IMG/VR virus record: IMGVR_UViG_3300042549_000453
Span: 1-21,934 of that record
Origin: a virus
Length of the DNA stretch: 21,934 bases
Strand: one strand, 5' to 3'
This document shows, piece after piece, positions 7,376-13,817 of this stretch. Below the pieces are notes generated by a model, which worked only from the letters and a program-made list of their open reading frames with translations, made no database searches and was not told the DNA's origin. A program made the position numbers and the translations under genes. Within the stretch, counting starts at the first letter, position 1. Each line of letters opens with the position of its first letter.

Positions 7376-7520
7376 TTTGGCGCTCCTTAATCATCTGATC
7401 GGCCAACTTCAAGGCTTGTTTAACTGCGGTCAAACGATCACCGTTGGCAAGCAAACCAGTCAATGCAGCAGCGGCGAAATAGTCACGCAAGGTGATGTCT
7501 TGGATGGGTGGGGGTGTCAT
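7362..7520 (-). CDS. 52-aa LRDYFAA-type small phage protein
   Basis: The short frame MTPPPIQDITLRDYFAAAAL... is coupled to both neighbours: its ATG overlaps the exonuclease stop (ATGA at 7517-7520) and its last 14 bp overlap the helicase start, for which it also supplies the ribosome binding site (AAGGAGC). The ITLRDYFAAxAL motif is familiar from short proteins of many temperate and virulent phages, where it is followed by a helical stretch as here. Their role is not established. Without this gene a gap of about 140 bp would remain in the operon. Confidence 0.75.
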   Translation of the reverse strand: MTPPPIQDITLRDYFAAAALTGLLANGDRLTAVKQALKLADQMIKERQNAAS

Positions 7521-8599
7521 ACAAATCGTCCTCCGTGTTGAAGTCTGAGATCCAAGGCAAACTCATCAACCAAAACCGTCTTGTCATTGCAAGCGTGGAT
7601 CTCAGCACTGCTGATGTGCGTTGCATGGTTGGCTGGCGTGCCGTTGACAAACCTTTTGCCATCCATCTCATACACCACACCACCAGGCACTAGGTCAACT
7701 GGCGTGGCGCTTTTGGACAGCAAGATTGGAATGTATCGGTGCAAGTCACAGCCGGTGCGCTGAGTGGCAACGGGTATGTCGGCTCGGTGCTCAGTGCAAG
7801 ACCAGCGTGCGTCACCATCCATCTCTGGCGTGGCATGGGCGCATGACCGGCAAGTGGGCGCTGGCACATCAGTGCCGTGGCAGATGCTGTGGTAATCGCA
7901 GAACTTGCACTCGTACCATGACGGGTCTTGACTGATCCCCACCGGCGGCTCGGTGGCCGTGATCACCGCCACGGCTTTTTCAATGATGGCTTTGGCTTCG
8001 TCCTTGTCGTACTCAAGGCGCTCAGTGTAAATGTCGTCGTTGTCCTTGTTGACCACAATGTAGATGGCACGGGTGCAGCCGTTCTCGCCGTAGAGGTCGA
8101 TGCTCCACTTCATGTACATTTGCATCTGCGCGTAGTGTTCGGGCTTGGCCTTCTTGACTCCAGACTTTTGCATGTCTGCAAACATCTTGGCAGATGCGGT
8201 CTTGATCTCCAGCACATGCGGCGACTTCGGTGCCTGCGGCAAGCCAGTCACGATACCGTCAGCATTGCCCTTAAAGTGGTTGCCACTGGTTGGCTCTGTA
8301 AACGACCACTGCTTGCCGGTCGATGGGTCCATGTCATACACCGTGCAGCCAATCGCAGCCAGGTCAGCGTAGATGCGCGGCTCTTGCAGGTGACCCGTCT
8401 GAAACACTCGATACAAGCGGCCAGAAAACTCGGCAGGCTTAGACCACCGAAAACTGTACCAGTGCTGGCGCAAGCAGGGCTTACCAATGGCACTGGCACC
8501 AAGATAGGGGCGCTGTGACTCAACGCCATACTTTGCCTTGTAACTGGCAAAGATGGCATCGGCCACAGGGTCCACAACAGATTGTGGAAGTGCGGCCAT
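7517..8599 (-). CDS. PD-(D/E)XK exonuclease, Cas4/RecB-like, with Cys clusters
   Basis: The 360-residue protein carries the RecB/Cas4-type nuclease motifs: H70/E73, D114 in NADGIV, E131-x-K133 in LEIKTA, and the following Gln-rich QMQMY (158-162). A lone upstream cysteine (C42, in GKPCLRQ) and three later ones (C231, C234, C240, in CKFCDYHSIC) match the four-cysteine iron-sulfur pattern of Cas4 and AddB nucleases. A further set (C250, C253, C268, C284) could bind zinc and is an addition to the basic fold. The enzyme probably resects double-strand ends to feed the adjacent ssDNA-binding-like (DUF669) and Sak4-like annealing proteins. No CRISPR genes are present, so a CRISPR adaptation role is unlikely. 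Confidence 0.88.
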   Translation of the reverse strand: MAALPQSVVDPVADAIFASYKAKYGVESQRPYLGASAIGKPCLRQHWYSFRWSKPAEFSGRLYRVFQTGHLQEPRIYADLAAIGCTVYDMDPSTGKQWSFTEPTSGNHFKGNADGIVTGLPQAPKSPHVLEIKTASAKMFADMQKSGVKKAKPEHYAQMQMYMKWSIDLYGENGCTRAIYIVVNKDNDDIYTERLEYDKDEAKAIIEKAVAVITATEPPVGISQDPSWYECKFCDYHSICHGTDVPAPTCRSCAHATPEMDGDARWSCTEHRADIPVATQRTGCDLHRYIPILLSKSATPVDLVPGGVVYEMDGKRFVNGTPANHATHISSAEIHACNDKTVLVDEFALDLRLQHGGRFV

Positions 8600-8602
8600 G
8601 AT

Positions 8603-9082
8603 TTACTTCTTGGCCCAGGCTGGTGCGCTCGGCTTGGCTTGTGCTTCTTCGGCCTGCGCCACAAAGGCTGGTGCAGCCGGACGAATACCGCCCGCGGCTT
8701 CGTAGCCCTTGATGTTGTTGCTGGCCTGATACTCACCCTTGGCCTCACGCACCACCACCTTGATGCTGACCGGCTTCATGTGCAGGGCAGCAGTGTCTTG
8801 CAGCTTGATCACGTTCACAGCGTGGCACAACGCAGACAGTTGCGACTGGGCAATGCGTTGCGTGTCTTCGTTGCTGTGCTGGATGTTCAAGTTGTCCCAC
8901 ACCTTGCGGCCCTTGTACTGGCCGTCAATGATCTCAAACGTCAGCTTCAAGCCAGTGCCGTTGCCCGAGCGCAGGGGCGCAACGTCAGACTCTGTGATGT
9001 GTGCCAGATAAGTGCCAGCAGGGATTGGGCCGTTGGATGCCTGGGGTGCCACTTGCGAGGCGTCAAAATTAAAATGTGCCAT
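8603..9082 (-). CDS. DUF669 protein, ssDNA-binding-like
   Basis: The 159-residue protein matches the DUF669 (PF05037) pattern: an N-terminal PAGTYLAHITES segment, a LKLTFEIIDGQYKGRKVWDN core, and a low-complexity Ala/Pro/Lys tail ending in a tryptophan-containing tip. DUF669 proteins occur in phage recombination cassettes beside annealing ATPases and exonucleases and are thought to bind single-stranded DNA. The same neighbours are present here: Sak4-like ATPase upstream and Cas4-like nuclease three bases downstream. The acidic C-terminal tip typical of classical SSB is absent; the tail is basic. Confidence 0.88.
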   Translation of the reverse strand: MAHFNFDASQVAPQASNGPIPAGTYLAHITESDVAPLRSGNGTGLKLTFEIIDGQYKGRKVWDNLNIQHSNEDTQRIAQSQLSALCHAVNVIKLQDTAALHMKPVSIKVVVREAKGEYQASNNIKGYEAAGGIRPAAPAFVAQAEEAQAKPSAPAWAKK

Positions 9083-9118
9083 TGTTTTCTTTCAAAGTTA
9101 AGGTTACGAACTGAGTGA

Positions 9119-9862
9119 TCAAGACTGCGCTGTGGTCAGTGCGTCTTGGAATGCCGCCCAGTCAAGCGGCATATTTGTGAGGCCAAAGCGGTTGCCACCA
9201 CAATGGGCTGGGTGAGGTTCAACGTGCAAGATGCGCTCACCAGTGGTGGTGGCCTTGGTTTCTTTGTTGCCAAAGCCAGCGTCTGTCTTACTGGTAAAAA
9301 TGCGATACCCTGCGTAGCCAACAACGTCAGCCCATTCTTGGACCAAGCCAGCAGCACGGTCATGCAGCTTCAAAACATGGCTGTCATAGCCCTCTGTCAA
9401 CGGGTCTTCAACTCTCTTGATCTTGTCGTGCGCAATCAAGATGATGCCCATGCCCTTGCTGGAGCGCAGCACCTCAAGACCAGACAACAAGTTGCGCCAC
9501 TCTTCGGCTGCGGCGATGTAGCCCTTGCCAAATCCTGGCTGCTCAATGTTCTTCCAGTTGTTGGCCTTGCACACATGTTCTTGCACCAATGGCTCAAGCC
9601 AATCGAGCGAGTCAATAAACAGAGTCTGAAACTCATGGTCTTGGTTGATCAGAGTATCAATGGCCGTGTAGACCTCGGCCAAGCTGGTCGCCAGTGGGAA
9701 TGCGTTGGCGTCCACGGCATCAGCGCCGTCCTCGGTCAAGATGCCAATGGCGTTGGGGGCCATAGCGGCAAAGGTGGTCTTGCCGATCTTGCCTTGACCA
9801 ACGATCACGATTTTGGGGCTGCGCACTCGGCGCGTTTTGGAGATGGATTTCAAATCAAACAT
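9119..9862 (-). CDS. Sak4-like RecA-fold single-strand annealing ATPase
   Basis: I take the ATG at 9862, which has AGGA 7 nt upstream, rather than the TTG at 9880. The 247-residue protein (AAA_24-type, PF13479) has Walker A GQGKIGKTT (22-30) and Walker B TLFIDSLD (80-87). A segment with IILIAHDK (after about residue 150) fits the sensor region of RecA-like phage ATPases. Sak4 proteins anneal ssDNA with help from an SSB and act in phage recombination; the DUF669 gene directly downstream fits that partner. The gene begins one base after the stop of the preceding gene. Confidence 0.87.
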   Translation of the reverse strand: MFDLKSISKTRRVRSPKIVIVGQGKIGKTTFAAMAPNAIGILTEDGADAVDANAFPLATSLAEVYTAIDTLINQDHEFQTLFIDSLDWLEPLVQEHVCKANNWKNIEQPGFGKGYIAAAEEWRNLLSGLEVLRSSKGMGIILIAHDKIKRVEDPLTEGYDSHVLKLHDRAAGLVQEWADVVGYAGYRIFTSKTDAGFGNKETKATTTGERILHVEPHPAHCGGNRFGLTNMPLDWAAFQDALTTAQS

Positions 9863-9863
9863 A

Positions 9864-10229
9864 TCAGTCCTTGAGTTCAATGGTGGGTTTTGCAGGTTTG
9901 CTCGTGATGTACTCAGCGGCTTGTGCGTAGGCTGCCGAATCCAAATCTTTTAAGGCACGCAGGTGCGTCAGGTCTACCTCGGCCTTCCAGCGGAAAGCAC
10001 TCTGGGCGTTGGGTTTCAGTGTGTCCCAGCCGGCTTGCACCTTGGCCGTGTCAACCGTGCGGTTGATCTTCCAGGTGATCTTGACCTCCTCGTCGGTGTG
10101 TGTGCCTTCACCGCCATCTGGCTTGGTGAATTGCTTTTCGATCAGGTCTTCAAGGCGCAGGCGCTCGGCCTTGGCTTTTGTTTCAGCCAGCTTGGCTTGG
10201 CGCAGTTGTGCGGTCAGTTCAGAAATCAT
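9864..10229 (-). CDS. Coiled-coil early protein upstream of the Sak4-like gene
   Basis: The 121-residue protein starts with a strongly charged helix (residues 3-35, rich in Lys, Glu, Ala and Leu) followed by a more globular part containing ITWKINRT and a tail ending in PTIELKD. I do not recognise a confirmed family. It overlaps the upstream gene by 11 bp and is followed at once by the Sak4-like gene, so it may belong to the recombination module as an accessory factor. A Gam-type nuclease inhibitor was considered because of the helical start, but the protein is too short and no Gam motif is visible. Confidence 0.72.
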   Translation of the reverse strand: MISELTAQLRQAKLAETKAKAERLRLEDLIEKQFTKPDGGEGTHTDEEVKITWKINRTVDTAKVQAGWDTLKPNAQSAFRWKAEVDLTHLRALKDLDSAAYAQAAEYITSKPAKPTIELKD

Positions 10230-10596
10230 TTTGGTCTTCCTCGATTTGTTTTAATGCGGCTTGCTCAATTTCCTCAACGATATCCTCTGACAGCAAGTGA
10301 GCGATATCCCGACCGTAGTGGTAGGCGCTGTCGAGGGTGATACTTTCAGGGCAACCAGGCTCGTCACGCGAACCAGTGAAGGCTGGATCGTAGTCAAGGT
10401 GGCAGATCAAATTGATGTCACCCTCAAAACTCATGGGCATGACCATGACACCTCGGGGTTGTTGGGGAGCCTTGCTGTGCTCCTCAATTACCAGTTCAGC
10501 AAAGCGGTGCAACTCGTTGACGGTGAACACAGCAATGGACAACTCGTCGTGTGCGGCTTGGTGGGCCAGCCGGATGATGGTGCTGTCGTCCATCAT
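10219..10596 (-). CDS. Acidic early protein of unknown function
   Basis: The start at 10596 is supported by GGAGG (10602-10606) five bases upstream and by an ATGA overlap with the preceding 36-codon gene; a longer frame starting at 10647 lacks a ribosome binding site. The 125-residue protein is acidic, with helical ends and a middle part containing His and aromatic residues. The start resembles short phage proteins with the pattern LAxxA...ELxRFAxLV, for which I know no function. The C-terminus is strongly acidic (EDIVEEIEQ...EEDQNDF), which could mimic DNA or contact a host protein. Confidence 0.7.
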   Translation of the reverse strand: MMDDSTIIRLAHQAAHDELSIAVFTVNELHRFAELVIEEHSKAPQQPRGVMVMPMSFEGDINLICHLDYDPAFTGSRDEPGCPESITLDSAYHYGRDIAHLLSEDIVEEIEQAALKQIEEDQNDF

Positions 10597-10703
10597 GATG
10601 ACCTCCGGCATTGCATGGCACAAGATGGCGCTTGCTTTGATTGACATACGCCAAAGATTTGGCAGCGTGTCAACGGTTTTGGTTTGATCCAGATGGTTTT
10701 CAT
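10593..10703 (-). CDS. 36-aa basic, cysteine-containing mini-protein
   Basis: The frame begins MKTIWIKPKPLTRCQ and has four cysteines (C14, C20, C28, C32), a high basic content and a C-terminal CRRSS. It overlaps the neighbouring genes by ATGA at both ends (10700-10703 and 10593-10596), which is the main evidence. It could bind one zinc ion. It fills what would otherwise be a gap of about 100 bp in the operon. It may also serve only to couple translation to the next gene. Confidence 0.5.
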   Translation of the reverse strand: MKTIWIKPKPLTRCQIFGVCQSKQAPSCAMQCRRSS

Positions 10704-10843
10704 GACGACCACCAAGCTACAAGCAAGACGGCCAAGCCAATGCCAATGGCGAGGGCCAGCACTAAGTCAAGGGCTGCTTGGGCGCGTGCGTGCAGCTTGG
10801 CTGCTTTGACTTGTGGGTGGTAGTGATATTTGTGGTGTTTCAT
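10700..10843 (-). CDS. 47-aa single-pass membrane mini-protein
   Basis: The frame MKHHKYHYHP... has a histidine-rich N-terminus, a basic helix and then a clear membrane segment (about residues 25-44, rich in Leu, Ala, Ile and Gly) ending in WWSS. The predicted layout is N-in/C-out because of the positive N-terminal part. Its stop overlaps the next start (ATGA at 10700-10703). It is one of the first products of the early operon, a position where phages often put superinfection-exclusion or host-takeover membrane peptides; that role is inference. Confidence 0.65.
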   Translation of the reverse strand: MKHHKYHYHPQVKAAKLHARAQAALDLVLALAIGIGLAVLLVAWWSS

Positions 10844-10861
10844 GGTTTGCTTTCAATGGTT

Positions 10862-10876
10862 GGGGGCCGTGGCCCC
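10862..10876. repeat. Intergenic GGGGC/GCCCC hairpin (copy 1)
   Basis: GGGGC (10863-10867) and GCCCC (10872-10876) enclose a 4-nt loop between two early genes. A near-identical element lies at 11160-11173; on the - strand both read GGGGC-nnn-GGCCCCCAA. It may tune mRNA stability or partly terminate transcription, as no U tract follows on the - strand. Confidence 0.5.
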
Positions 10877-10884
10877 GTGGGTAA

Positions 10885-11130
10885 TTAGTCAAGGCAAGAA
10901 AAACCAAAATTTTCTGGTTGGTGCGCGGGTTGGCTCATTTCCCAATCCCATTTAGCCTGAAGCTGGCGGGCTTTAGCGTGGGCGATGCCAAGCTGCTCGG
11001 CAGTGCCATAAACATCACCACCGTAGGTGATGCGGTAATCGTTTTTGCCGGCGTGCCACACAATGTGGTCACCGCAAGAACCTGCAAACTTCCAGCCTTC
11101 TGGGTGAGTTGGGATTAAGCGTTTTGTCAT
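10885..11130 (-). CDS. Small early protein of unknown function
   Basis: The start at 11130 has AAGGAAAC just upstream; a frame to 11217 would run through the leader hairpins. The 81-residue protein contains GWKFAGSCGDHIVWHAGKNDYRITYGGDVYGTAEQL, which looks like a small beta-rich domain, followed by a helix and a C-terminal FSCLD. No family is recognised. It is the second gene from the strong early promoter and is set off on both sides by GGGGC/GCCCC hairpins, so it may be expressed at its own level. Confidence 0.7.
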   Translation of the reverse strand: MTKRLIPTHPEGWKFAGSCGDHIVWHAGKNDYRITYGGDVYGTAEQLGIAHAKARQLQAKWDWEMSQPAHQPENFGFSCLD

Positions 11131-11143
11131 TTTGTTTCCTTTG

Positions 11144-11153
11144 GCCTTGCGGC
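11144..11153 (-). promoter_or_regulatory. GNRA-loop mini-hairpin beside the ribosome binding site (copy 1)
   Basis: On the - strand GCC-GCAA-GGC stands immediately before CAAAGGAAA and the ATG at 11130. The same arrangement, GCC-GAAA-GGC then CAAAGGAAA, precedes the gene starting at 11381. Both loops are GNRA tetraloops. Confidence 0.45.
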
Positions 11154-11159
11154 AAATTG

Positions 11160-11177
11160 GGGGCCGAAGCCCCTTTT
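11160..11177. repeat. Intergenic GGGGC/GCCCC hairpin (copy 2)
   Basis: GGGGC (11160-11164) and GCCCC (11169-11173) enclose CGAA, which on the - strand is a stable UUCG tetraloop. On the + strand TTTT follows (11174-11177), so it could be a weak terminator in that direction. It matches the element at 10862-10876. Confidence 0.5.
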
Positions 11178-11180
11178 GGT

Positions 11181-11381
11181 TTAGATGAAGTCGTAAGAAG
11201 TTTCGTTTTGACCGCACTTGCCAAAGCTGATTGCGGGCGTGACCTTTTCACAAATTTTAAAAAATACATCCGTTGCAATCTTGCTGTCTTGTGTTTCCAA
11301 AAACAAAGTGCCGTTAAAAAAGTATGCGGCAGTGTTGGTGATGGACTTAACAACTTCCAAGACGTTTGTTTCGTTGATCAT
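11181..11381 (-). CDS. First gene of the early operon, 66-aa unknown protein
   Basis: The ATG at 11381 has a clear ribosome binding site (AAAGGAAA, 5 nt upstream) and lies about 55 nt after the predicted start of transcription from the strong - strand promoter at 11442-11469. The 66-residue protein is soluble, with alternating hydrophobic stretches (AAYFFNGTLFLE) and two cysteines in the C-terminal half; no family is recognised. As the promoter-proximal gene it should be the earliest and most abundant product of this operon, a place typical for host-takeover factors. Confidence 0.72.
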   Translation of the reverse strand: MINETNVLEVVKSITNTAAYFFNGTLFLETQDSKIATDVFFKICEKVTPAISFGKCGQNETSYDFI

Positions 11382-11394
11382 TTAATTTCCTTTG

Positions 11395-11404
11395 GCCTTT
11401 CGGC
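11395..11404 (-). promoter_or_regulatory. GNRA-loop mini-hairpin beside the ribosome binding site (copy 2)
   Basis: On the - strand GCC-GAAA-GGC stands immediately before CAAAGGAAA and the ATG at 11381, as in the leader of the next gene (11144-11153). Confidence 0.45.
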
Positions 11405-11441
11405 GTGATGGTCAGTGAACTATTTCCCTGCCATGTGATGA

Positions 11442-11469
11442 ATTCTAGCAGGTTGATAGAACTCGTCAA
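11442..11469 (-). promoter_or_regulatory. Strong early leftward promoter
   Basis: On the - strand TTGACG (11464-11469) and TAGAAT (11442-11447) are separated by 16 bp; both hexamers match the sigma70 consensus at five of six positions. Operator 11444-11460 covers the spacer and -10 box, and operator 11466-11482 covers most of the -35 box, so a bound regulator should shut it off. It should drive the genes from 11381 towards 3164. Confidence 0.75.
11444..11460. promoter_or_regulatory. 17-bp operator (site 2)
   Basis: TCTAGCA-ggt-TGATAGA is an inverted repeat with one mismatch between the arms. It overlaps the -10 box of the leftward promoter. Confidence 0.72.
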
Positions 11470-11482
11470 GCAGTTTGCTAGA
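11466..11482. promoter_or_regulatory. 17-bp operator (site 3)
   Basis: TCAAGCA-gtt-TGCTAGA lies 22 bp (two helical turns, centre to centre) from site 2 and overlaps the -35 box of the leftward promoter, so cooperative binding is possible. Confidence 0.72.
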
Positions 11483-11528
11483 AATATTTCAATTATTTGC
11501 ATAGGTGCTTTCCCTAATGCGTTGTTGT

Positions 11529-11545
11529 TCAAGCAGTCTGCTAGA
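11529..11545. promoter_or_regulatory. 17-bp operator (site 4)
   Basis: TCAAGCA-gtc-TGCTAGA differs from site 3 only in the central spacer. Its centre lies 63 bp from that of site 3. It overlaps a -10-like TAGACT (11542-11547) just before the YdaS/Cro-like gene. Confidence 0.72.
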
Positions 11546-11547
11546 CT
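11542..11547 (+). promoter_or_regulatory. Candidate -10 box of the rightward promoter
   Basis: TAGACT shares its first four bases with operator 11529-11545. No convincing -35 box lies 16-18 bp upstream (TTGTTG is at a 14-bp spacing). The predicted start of transcription falls at about 11554, almost on the ATG at 11557. Confidence 0.4.
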
Positions 11548-11556
11548 CAGCCACCT

Positions 11557-11775
11557 ATGAACACACAAATCACACCAGACGAGCGCCGACAACTGGCAGA
11601 AAAAGTTGGCATCAATGAACAGTACCTCTACCAGTGCCTGACTGGCCGGCGGGAGATGTCAGCCTCTGAGGCTGTGAGGGTAGAACAAGAGACAGGTGGC
11701 CGGTTGGGGCGCAAGATGGTGTGCCAAGGCAGTTGGCAGTCCATCTGGCCTGAACTGGTGGAGGCTCGGGCATGA
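11557..11775 (+). CDS. YdaS/Cro-like helix-turn-helix regulator
   Basis: The 72-residue protein has a single helix-turn-helix of the YdaS/Cro type (about residues 9-48: RRQLAEKVGINEQYLYQCLTG, then EAVRVEQETGGRL). Proteins of this kind bind phage operators as dimers and repress the opposing promoter. It lies exactly where Cro or CII-like genes sit, divergent from the early operon and with three 17-bp operators between, so it is the best candidate in the window to bind them. No Shine-Dalgarno sequence precedes the ATG, and the only -10-like box is about 10 bp upstream, which suggests a leaderless message. The stop overlaps the primase-helicase start (ATGA at 11772-11775). Confidence 0.85.
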   Translation: MNTQITPDERRQLAEKVGINEQYLYQCLTGRREMSASEAVRVEQETGGRLGRKMVCQGSWQSIWPELVEARA

Positions 11776-13817
11776 CCTCTTTATCAACCATCTTCCCCAA
11801 CGGCTTTGCGGCAGCTACAGAAAGCCAAGACCTGATCAACCCTGAAGCTGCTTTCAGGACTCACTGTGAGGCATCTGGCTTGCTGATCAAAGACCTCATC
11901 GCTGACGGTGAGATCCACCGGGTGCCTCATGTTTCAAGTAAGAAGGGATCACTTGACGGGTGGTACATCTTGCACACCAGTGGCAAGGTGCCGGTGGGCA
12001 TTGCCGGCTGCTGGAAAGAGCCAACCTTTGAAGCCAAGTGGGTAGCTGACATTGGCCGGTCCATGTCGTTCACCGAGAGGTTTGAACATGACAAGTGGGT
12101 GGCTGACCTGAAAGCCAAAAAAGAAGCTGAGAGACTGGCATCTCAGGCAGTGGCAGCAGAGCGTGCAGAGGATGAGGTCGGCACATATGCTGATGCCAGC
12201 GATGATCATCCCTACTTGGTGAGAAAACACATTAGCGCACATGGGATCAAGATTGACCGTGCTGGCCGGCTGGTGGTGCCAGTGATCAACCAGTCTGGTG
12301 AGATTCTGTCGTACCAGACCATTGATGCAGAAGGAAACAAGCGGTTCTTGAAGGGTGGCAAGATCGAAGGCGGGTTCTTTGAGTTGCGAGGCAATCGCAA
12401 GATCGTGTTCGTGGGTGAGGGCTTTGCCACTTGTGCCAGTATTCATGAGGCTACGGGGTACACCGTCATGGTGGCGTTTGATTGTGGCAACCTGTCCAAG
12501 GTAGCCAAGGCAGCCAAAGAGATGTTCCCAGGCTCAAAGATTGTCATTGGCGCTGACAATGACCAGTTCACTGAGGGCAACCCTGGTGTGACCAAGGGCC
12601 GAGCAGCGGCAGCGATGGTGTTTGGCGAGATTGTGTACCCATCATTCGGGGATGCTGACATGGTGGACAACAAGCCAACAGACTGGAATGACCTGCACTG
12701 CCTGCAAGGACTGGATGCCGTGAAAGAACAAATCGAGCGCGTGGCTGGGCCTGTGCGTGACAAGCTGGCGTTTGAGTTCACCAGAGCAGATGCCTTGACT
12801 CTCAGCGAAATCAAGTGGGTGGTGGATGACTACATCGAGGCAGACTCGCTGGCGCAGGTGTTCGGTGATCCAGGTGGGGGAAAGTCTTTTGTCTCCATCG
12901 ACTTGGCCTGCTGCGTAGCAACCGGCAAGGACTGGCACGGTCACCAAGTGCAGCAGGGTGCGGTGTTCTACATTGCCGGCGAGGGCCACAACGGACTGGC
13001 TCGGCGCTTTAAGGGTTGGGAGTTGGGCAATGGGGCCACATTGGACGGGGCACCGTTGTTCAAAAGCCACAGGGCAGCGCAACTGTATGACGCAACAGAG
13101 GCTGCTCTAGTGGCTGACTCCATCAAAACCTTGTCGGCAGAGTGTGGGCACATCCCGTCCATGATCGTGATCGATACCTTGGCTCGGAACATGGGCGGGG
13201 ATGAGAACTCAACCCAAGACATGAACAGCTTTATTCAGCACTTGGACACGTATCTGCGCCAAGATTACAAGTGCTGCGTGCTGGTGGTCCATCACAGTGG
13301 GGCGATGGACAAGGACAGAAGCAGGGGCAGCACAGCCCTGAAAGGCGCACTGGATGCGGAGTACAAGTGCCAGTTGGATTCGGGCACTAAAACCATCCAG
13401 TTTGAGTCCAAGAAGATGAAGGACGCAGAGATGCCAGCGGCCAAGAATTTCCAGATCACCCAAGTCGATCTGCCCATCCTCGACAAGCACGGCAATGCGG
13501 TCAAGGGTGCGTATCTCACCAGCGTGGACATCTCGGGGCTGGTCAGCAGTGTGCAAAAGCGGACCATCTTGCCAGGCAACCAGTTGATTGCACTTAACTG
13601 CCTTGTCGCCATCGAGGTCAAGAAGCAGGCTGATGGGCTGGACGGTATGGCCGTGTCAGCGAACTACGATGAGTGGAGGGAATCGGCCAAGAGCCACGGG
13701 CTGAATTCCAGAAGATTTAAGGAATCGGTGGAGGGTTTGACCAAAAAGGACATGGTTAATGTGCGCAATGACGTGTACCGAACCGTACCGAAGGCACCAA
13801 ATTCTGAGGCAATTTAA
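11772..13817 (+). CDS. Toprim primase fused to RepA-type helicase
   Basis: The 681-residue protein joins a primase and a helicase. The Toprim domain shows VFVGEGFAT (catalytic E216) and VIGADND (D262, D264). The RecA-fold ATPase domain (AAA_25/RepA-like) has Walker A GDPGGGKS (365-372), Walker B MIVIDTLA (464-471), HHSG (507-510) and RGSTAL (518-523). It should prime and unwind phage DNA at the fork. No N-terminal CHC2 zinc finger is visible; the first 130 residues contain only scattered cysteines. It is coupled to the YdaS/Cro-like gene and has GGAGG upstream. Its last codons already contain the first two GTACCGA repeats of the downstream repeat field, which supports an origin next to its initiator-type enzyme. 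Confidence 0.93.
   Translation: MTSLSTIFPNGFAAATESQDLINPEAAFRTHCEASGLLIKDLIADGEIHRVPHVSSKKGSLDGWYILHTSGKVPVGIAGCWKEPTFEAKWVADIGRSMSFTERFEHDKWVADLKAKKEAERLASQAVAAERAEDEVGTYADASDDHPYLVRKHISAHGIKIDRAGRLVVPVINQSGEILSYQTIDAEGNKRFLKGGKIEGGFFELRGNRKIVFVGEGFATCASIHEATGYTVMVAFDCGNLSKVAKAAKEMFPGSKIVIGADNDQFTEGNPGVTKGRAAAAMVFGEIVYPSFGDADMVDNKPTDWNDLHCLQGLDAVKEQIERVAGPVRDKLAFEFTRADALTLSEIKWVVDDYIEADSLAQVFGDPGGGKSFVSIDLACCVATGKDWHGHQVQQGAVFYIAGEGHNGLARRFKGWELGNGATLDGAPLFKSHRAAQLYDATEAALVADSIKTLSAECGHIPSMIVIDTLARNMGGDENSTQDMNSFIQHLDTYLRQDYKCCVLVVHHSGAMDKDRSRGSTALKGALDAEYKCQLDSGTKTIQFESKKMKDAEMPAAKNFQITQVDLPILDKHGNAVKGAYLTSVDISGLVSSVQKRTILPGNQLIALNCLVAIEVKKQADGLDGMAVSANYDEWRESAKSHGLNSRRFKESVEGLTKKDMVNVRNDVYRTVPKAPNSEAI

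Noticed and set aside
7928-9118. Rightward open frames opposite the nuclease and DUF669 genes
   Set aside because: They are antisense shadows of well-supported genes and show no domain motifs.
9119-9880. TTG start at 9880 for the Sak4-like ATPase
   Set aside because: The ATG at 9862 has a properly spaced AGGA and starts one base after the upstream stop, whereas the TTG lies inside the upstream gene without a ribosome binding site.
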